Positions 31,718 to 32,310 of a stretch of DNA of 32,310 nt are shown here, one piece after another; position 1 is the stretch's first letter; each line of letters starts with the position of its first letter. The stretch spans positions 1-32,310 of the forward strand of contig MEMI01000012.1 of NCBI GenBank assembly GCA_001767915.1. The letters are read 5' to 3'. Below the pieces are notes generated by a model that did no database searches, had not been told where the DNA came from, and saw nothing but the letters and a program-made list of their open reading frames with translations. The position numbers were made by a program, and so were the translations under genes. This stretch comes from Alphaproteobacteria bacterium RIFCSPHIGHO2_02_FULL_46_13. GTDB taxonomy: Bacteria; Pseudomonadota; Alphaproteobacteria; Micavibrionales; Micavibrionaceae.

Positions 31718-32310
31718 TTAATCCTTTTTAGCGGCCTTATAATTCTGGTGGTAGTTCTGGTGGTAGTTCAAATAGTATGGAACGATGCTATCCATCGGCG
31801 TTGGTGTCACACCCAATTCATTTAATCCGTAGGCATCTTGTGCCACGATATTGTCGGTTTGCAAAGATGTAATCTGGTCGTTGGTGAGCGGAGGGTTGGG
31901 CAGAATGGCCATAAAAAACGCCTGAGTCCGCGCCATCCACCATGGCATGCTGATCAGGCAACGGGATTTGCCGATATAGGTGAATAGCCGCCCGTAAATT
32001 TCCTTAAAGGTTAATATTTCTGGGCCACCGAGTTCAAAAATCTGACCGCAAGTCTGGATGTCGCAAAGGGCATGGACGACTGACTTCGCGACATCCAAAA
32101 CATAAACGGGTTGGAACCGCGTTTTCCCCCCGCCAATCAATGGGAAAAACGGAAGTATTTTCGCAAGGCCTGCAAACATATTGAAAAAATTGTCTTCCGC
32201 GCCGAAAATGACACTGGGGCGCAGGATGGTGACGGGCGGGAAAAACTCCTGAACAGCGCGTTCACCCAATAATTTGGTGATGGCATAGGCGGATTGGGAG
32301 TGGTCAACCC
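31718..32310 (-). CDS. NDUFA9-like NAD(P)-dependent SDR (partial, 5' end off the right edge)
   Basis: This is the C-terminal 197 residues of an extended short-chain dehydrogenase of the complex-I NDUFA9 subunit type. The frame is open to base 32310 and begins VDHSQSAYAITKLLGERAVQ. It contains the YxxxK pair (Y and K of AYAITK) expected for this fold. TILRPSVIFGAEDNFFNMFA and the substrate-domain phrase TRFQPVYVLDVAKSVVHAL follow, then FELGGPEILTFKEI. The NAD-binding GxxGxxG lies outside the window. The protein ends in an NYHQ repeat (YHQNYHQNYK) made by a 12-base tandem duplication. It is probably the upstream gene of the surA-like/rsmA/MFS transcript, with a 4-base gap to the next start. Confidence 0.88.
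   Translation of the reverse strand, partial: VDHSQSAYAITKLLGERAVQEFFPPVTILRPSVIFGAEDNFFNMFAGLAKILPFFPLIGGGKTRFQPVYVLDVAKSVVHALCDIQTCGQIFELGGPEILTFKEIYGRLFTYIGKSRCLISMPWWMARTQAFFMAILPNPPLTNDQITSLQTDNIVAQDAYGLNELGVTPTPMDSIVPYYLNYHQNYHQNYKAAKKD

Noticed and set aside
31310-31825. Plus-strand open frame of 171 codons across the SurA-like gene
   Set aside because: Antisense to a clear signal-peptide protein and crossing a real gene junction, with no ribosome site.
1-32310. CRISPR arrays, IS elements, prophage genes, rRNA or tRNA
   Set aside because: No regularly spaced repeats, transposase or integrase motifs, or rRNA/tRNA signatures were seen on either strand.

Overview
The window looks like chromosome from an alphaproteobacterium of moderate GC. 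The evidence is the gene order rpmH-rnpA-yidD-yidC-engB, a three-gene petABC cytochrome bc1 operon with separate cytochrome b and c1, a TrcR/DUF1013 regulator, a small DUF465 protein, and a complex-I NDUFA9-type SDR gene. A Micavibrio- or Rhodospirillales-like host is a guess and cannot be settled from this sequence. Most of the window is housekeeping. The accessory-looking parts are about 11.1-13.5 kb, 15.1-16.8 kb, 19.9-20.8 kb and 23.3-25.2 kb.

Layout. 1-2933 (minus): ribosome/membrane biogenesis cluster, read rpmH > rnpA > yidD > yidC > engB (engB runs off the left edge), with a clear sigma70-type promoter before rpmH. 3141-3761 (plus): soluble orphan protein ending at a bidirectional terminator shared with a minus-strand porin (3831-4916). 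5168-7249 (minus): methyl-accepting chemotaxis protein. 7542-10578 (plus): petA-petB-petC plus a small two-helix membrane protein, followed by a DUF924 gene. 11144-12317 (minus): two tandem RcnB-like periplasmic proteins, preceded by a frameshifted glycine-rich membrane-protein remnant. 12744-13460 (minus): AT-rich membrane-anchored orphan directly behind guaA (13466-15034). 15178-16689 (minus): GH37-type trehalase, bracketed by near-identical 24-bp direct repeats. 16781-19891 (plus): metF-metE.

19917-22161 (minus): an orphan and a DUF444/YeaH VWA-domain protein. 22379-23053 (plus): trcR with a potentially structured leader. 23127-23312 (minus): DUF465 protein. 23642-25192 (plus): atypical J-domain protein. 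25204-26859 (minus): Na/Pi cotransporter with a PhoU-like domain. 27040-28175 (plus): rplK-rplA with its own promoter and terminator, not continuing into rplJ-rplL. 28269-28772 (plus): orphan. 28761-32310 (minus): NDUFA9-like SDR > SurA-like PPIase > rsmA > MFS-like permease, with overlapping or very short junctions.

How the genes work together. The left cluster makes and assembles ribosomes and inner-membrane proteins. petABC builds the quinol:cytochrome c oxidoreductase. metF and metE supply methyl groups to homocysteine. The right cluster couples envelope folding (SurA-like) with 16S rRNA dimethylation (RsmA). No CRISPR array, insertion sequence, prophage, rRNA or tRNA was found. I see no unmistakable new multi-gene system. 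The best leads are cysteine-rich cytoplasmic tails on two bc1 subunits, the repeat-bracketed trehalase, the J-domain chimera, and the structured trcR leader.
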